From an uncultured Eubacteriales bacterium (GTDB taxonomy: Bacteria; Bacillota; Clostridia; Oscillospirales; CAG-272): a DNA stretch of 7,676 nucleotides. Both the position numbers and the translations under genes were made by a program. Below are positions 6,617 through 7,676 of this stretch, one piece after another. Where the stretch lies: NCBI GenBank assembly GCA_934401725.1, contig CAKRSS010000076.1, forward strand, positions 1 to 7,676, read 5' to 3'. The notes below the pieces were generated by a model, which had not been told where the DNA came from, ran no database searches, and was given only the letters and a program-made list of their open reading frames with translations. Within the stretch, counting starts at the first letter, position 1. The number at the start of each line of letters is the position of its first letter.

Positions 6617-6749
6617 AATAAGTTCTTTAGCCTTGGCAGGCGCGCGCCGTGGAGGCCGCCGACGGTGGAGAAGTGTACTCGCCGAACGTCGGCGGGAAGC
6701 GATTTTTGAAAAATAAGTTCTTTGGCCTTGGCGGGCGCGCCGGGCCGAG
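6617..6749 (-). repeat. Right repeat mosaic, inner part (B end, module A, full B)
   Basis: Read on the minus strand, this holds the same modules as the left array. A truncated B unit (6617-6637) keeps only the end with AATAAGTTCTTT. Module A follows (6638-6677, two differences from the left copies), then a full B unit (6678-6732), then a GC-rich spacer to 6749. The B hairpin here reads CGCCGA-ACG-TCGGCG, a variant of the left form that still pairs. Orientation is opposite to the left array, so the operon is bracketed by mirror-image modules. Confidence 0.9.
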
Positions 6750-6796
6750 GCGTATTGCATATGCCTGTATGCGGAAAAGTTAGTTTTAGCCTTGGC
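6750..6796 (-). repeat. Right copy of module D, joined to the end of a B unit
   Basis: The reverse complement of about 6750-6792 aligns with 561-604, sharing CAATACGCC, GGCATATG, CGCATA, AACTTTT and TAAAAC. Here the block runs straight into GCCTTGGC, the end of a B unit (6789-6796), whereas on the left it follows a diverged B unit and a C-rich spacer. No gene starts beside this copy, which argues that the block belongs to the repeat family and is not simply an operon promoter. Confidence 0.72.
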
Positions 6797-6982
6797 AGGC
6801 TGCCGCCGTGGAGGCCACCGACGGTGGAGAAGTGTACTCGCCGAACGTCGGCGGGAAGCGTTTTTGAAAAACAAGTTCTTTAGCCTTGGCAGGCTGCCGC
6901 CGTGGAGGCCACCGACGGTGGAGAAGTGTACTTTTCTGCCGCGAGCAGAAAAGTACCAAAAGAGTCGCCCCAAAGGGGGCTA
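6797..6982 (-). repeat. Right outer inverted-repeat arm (A, B, A, hairpin C)
   Basis: On the minus strand this reads module C, A, B, A. The A copies are at 6891-6930 and 6797-6836 and are identical to each other. The B unit is at 6837-6890. The perfect 12-bp hairpin lies at 6928-6939 with 6945-6956, loop CGCGA. Positions 6898-6971 are the exact reverse complement of 12-85, and 6972-6982 continue at 9 of 11 matches. Apparent open frames across it are repeat translations, not genes. Confidence 0.92.
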
Positions 6983-7240
6983 ACCTACGGTTCGCCCCCT
7001 CTGGACTCCCCCACTCCCGTGGGGATGCTTCATGGGGACGTGCCCACCCTTGCCGAAGTCTGCATCCGGCGGAAAGACGCCTTTTGGGAAGTGAACTGCG
7101 TCCGCGTTCATACTCGCCGTGAAGCTCACCGTAACCCGCGCTGGGCAGGCTAACCATTGGACGCCCCGCCCCGGCGGCCCCCCGTGCGTCCCGGTGGGAG
7201 TGTCTGAGGTACAAATGGTTCTCGGGATGAAGTTTTCGGA
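6983..7240. other. GC-rich non-coding stretch beyond the right repeat arm
   Basis: No frame here looks like a gene. Those that are open run into the repeat modules, show no family motif and have no ribosome binding site. A small hairpin CCCCAC-TCCC-GTGGGG lies at 7009-7024. Because the inverted match to the left arm is still running at the window edge (position 1), part of this stretch may be an extension of the same repeat whose partner lies outside the window. Confidence 0.5.
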
Positions 7241-7676
7241 GAGCGCTTCACCGTTCGAATGAGGTTTGGTAGAACCGATAGCTCACGCCGCACGACCCGC
7301 GCCGTCATATTGCGGCTCCGCCGCTCATGAGGGCTATTTAGGCGAGATAATGGGGTATGGCGGGCGGAACATAGGGCTTGTAGGCGAAAAAATGTGGCGT
7401 GCGGGGCTCGGCGAGCGTGCGTTTTAAACCGTTTTTCTGCAAAAAACTAAATTTTTCAAGCATTTCGCGCCTTGCTTCACTCCTATAAGCTGCCATCCGC
7501 ACGCACGCACTGGTCGACCTCAAAAGACGTCACGCTAAGTTTAGAGCGAAGGCTTTTAGAACCCTTCCGGCGAGTCCGAGCGGGGACAAAGCCGTACTAT
7601 AACAAAGGCGCGGTAGAGCGATTCTGACCGAGCCGCGCCGGATGCGTGCGTGCAATGAGGGTGACGCCCGCCACCG
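7241..7676. other. Stretch without a convincing gene; dyads only
   Basis: No tRNA, rRNA or recognisable protein was found. A minus-strand frame (7338-7523) opens with TTG and encodes 61 residues with no known motif. A shorter start inside it (MLEKFSFLQ) has a weak AAGG upstream, so a small protein cannot be excluded. Small dyads occur, such as GCGGC-TCC-GCCGC at 7312-7324. The sequence is more AT-rich around 7430-7460 than on either side. Confidence 0.45.
7499..7653. repeat. Inverted 11-bp pair enclosing a stem-loop region
   Basis: GCACGCACGCA (7499-7509) is the exact reverse complement of TGCGTGCGTGC (7643-7653). Just inside the right copy is a second stem, GGCGCGG (7607-7613) with CCGCGCC (7633-7639), around a 19-base loop. 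Together these could fold a roughly 155-base RNA or mark the ends of a small repeat. The 11-mer is a simple GCAC run, so chance pairing is possible. No known RNA family was recognised. Confidence 0.4.

Noticed and set aside
5849..7214. Minus-strand frames running through the right repeat mosaic (374 and 142 codons)
   Set aside because: They translate inverted repeat modules and the antisense of the GLUG gene. No family motif or ribosome binding site was seen.
7338..7523. Minus-strand frame of 61 codons with TTG start
   Set aside because: No motif is recognised, there is no good ribosome binding site at the TTG, and only a weak one at an inner ATG. Kept as a possibility in the region entry but not called as a gene.
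7560..7676. RNase P RNA or tmRNA fragment
   Set aside because: AGGGTGA-like bases near 7658-7664 suggested RNase P RNA, but the conserved core sequences of RNase P RNA and the tRNA-like ends of tmRNA are absent.

Overview
The window most likely comes from a GC-rich gut-type Firmicute (class Clostridia, perhaps Oscillospirales or Christensenellales). The grounds are strong AAAGGAG/GGAGG ribosome binding sites, a marked C/G preference at third codon positions, the particular solute-binding-protein type, and a GLUG surface protein with Thr/Pro/Glu linkers. This assignment rests on gene content and style only; no rRNA or marker gene is present.

Layout. Positions 1-604 hold a mosaic of short intergenic repeats and no credible gene. 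Positions 621-6553 hold four genes, all on the + strand: an FAD-dependent oxidoreductase (621-2486), a xylose-isomerase-like TIM-barrel protein (2561-3433), a membrane-anchored extracellular solute-binding protein (3505-5022), and a secreted, C-terminally membrane-anchored GLUG-repeat protein (5036-6553). The gaps are 74, 71 and 13 bp, every gene has a good ribosome binding site, and an intrinsic terminator closes the run at 6575-6612. A single transcription unit is therefore likely. No convincing promoter was seen. Positions 6617-6971 then carry the same repeat modules as the left side, in opposite orientation. Positions 6983-7676 hold no convincing gene, only GC-rich sequence with a few dyads.

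How the genes may work together (inference). The first two genes look like a cytoplasmic redox plus isomerase/epimerase/lyase pair acting on a sugar, polyol or related metabolite. The third would capture a ligand outside the cell. The fourth is a surface protein that could bind polysaccharide or another surface partner. No ABC permease, ATPase, glycoside hydrolase or regulator lies in the window, so the substrate cannot be read from it.

The most unusual structure is the repeat bracket. A 74-bp perfect inverted repeat (12-85 against 6898-6971) and several further shared modules flank the four-gene cluster in mirror orientation. One shared block runs almost to the ribosome binding site of the first gene. 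The cluster may be a mobile or shuffled cassette, or the repeats may be an abundant intergenic family that landed with consistent polarity on both sides.
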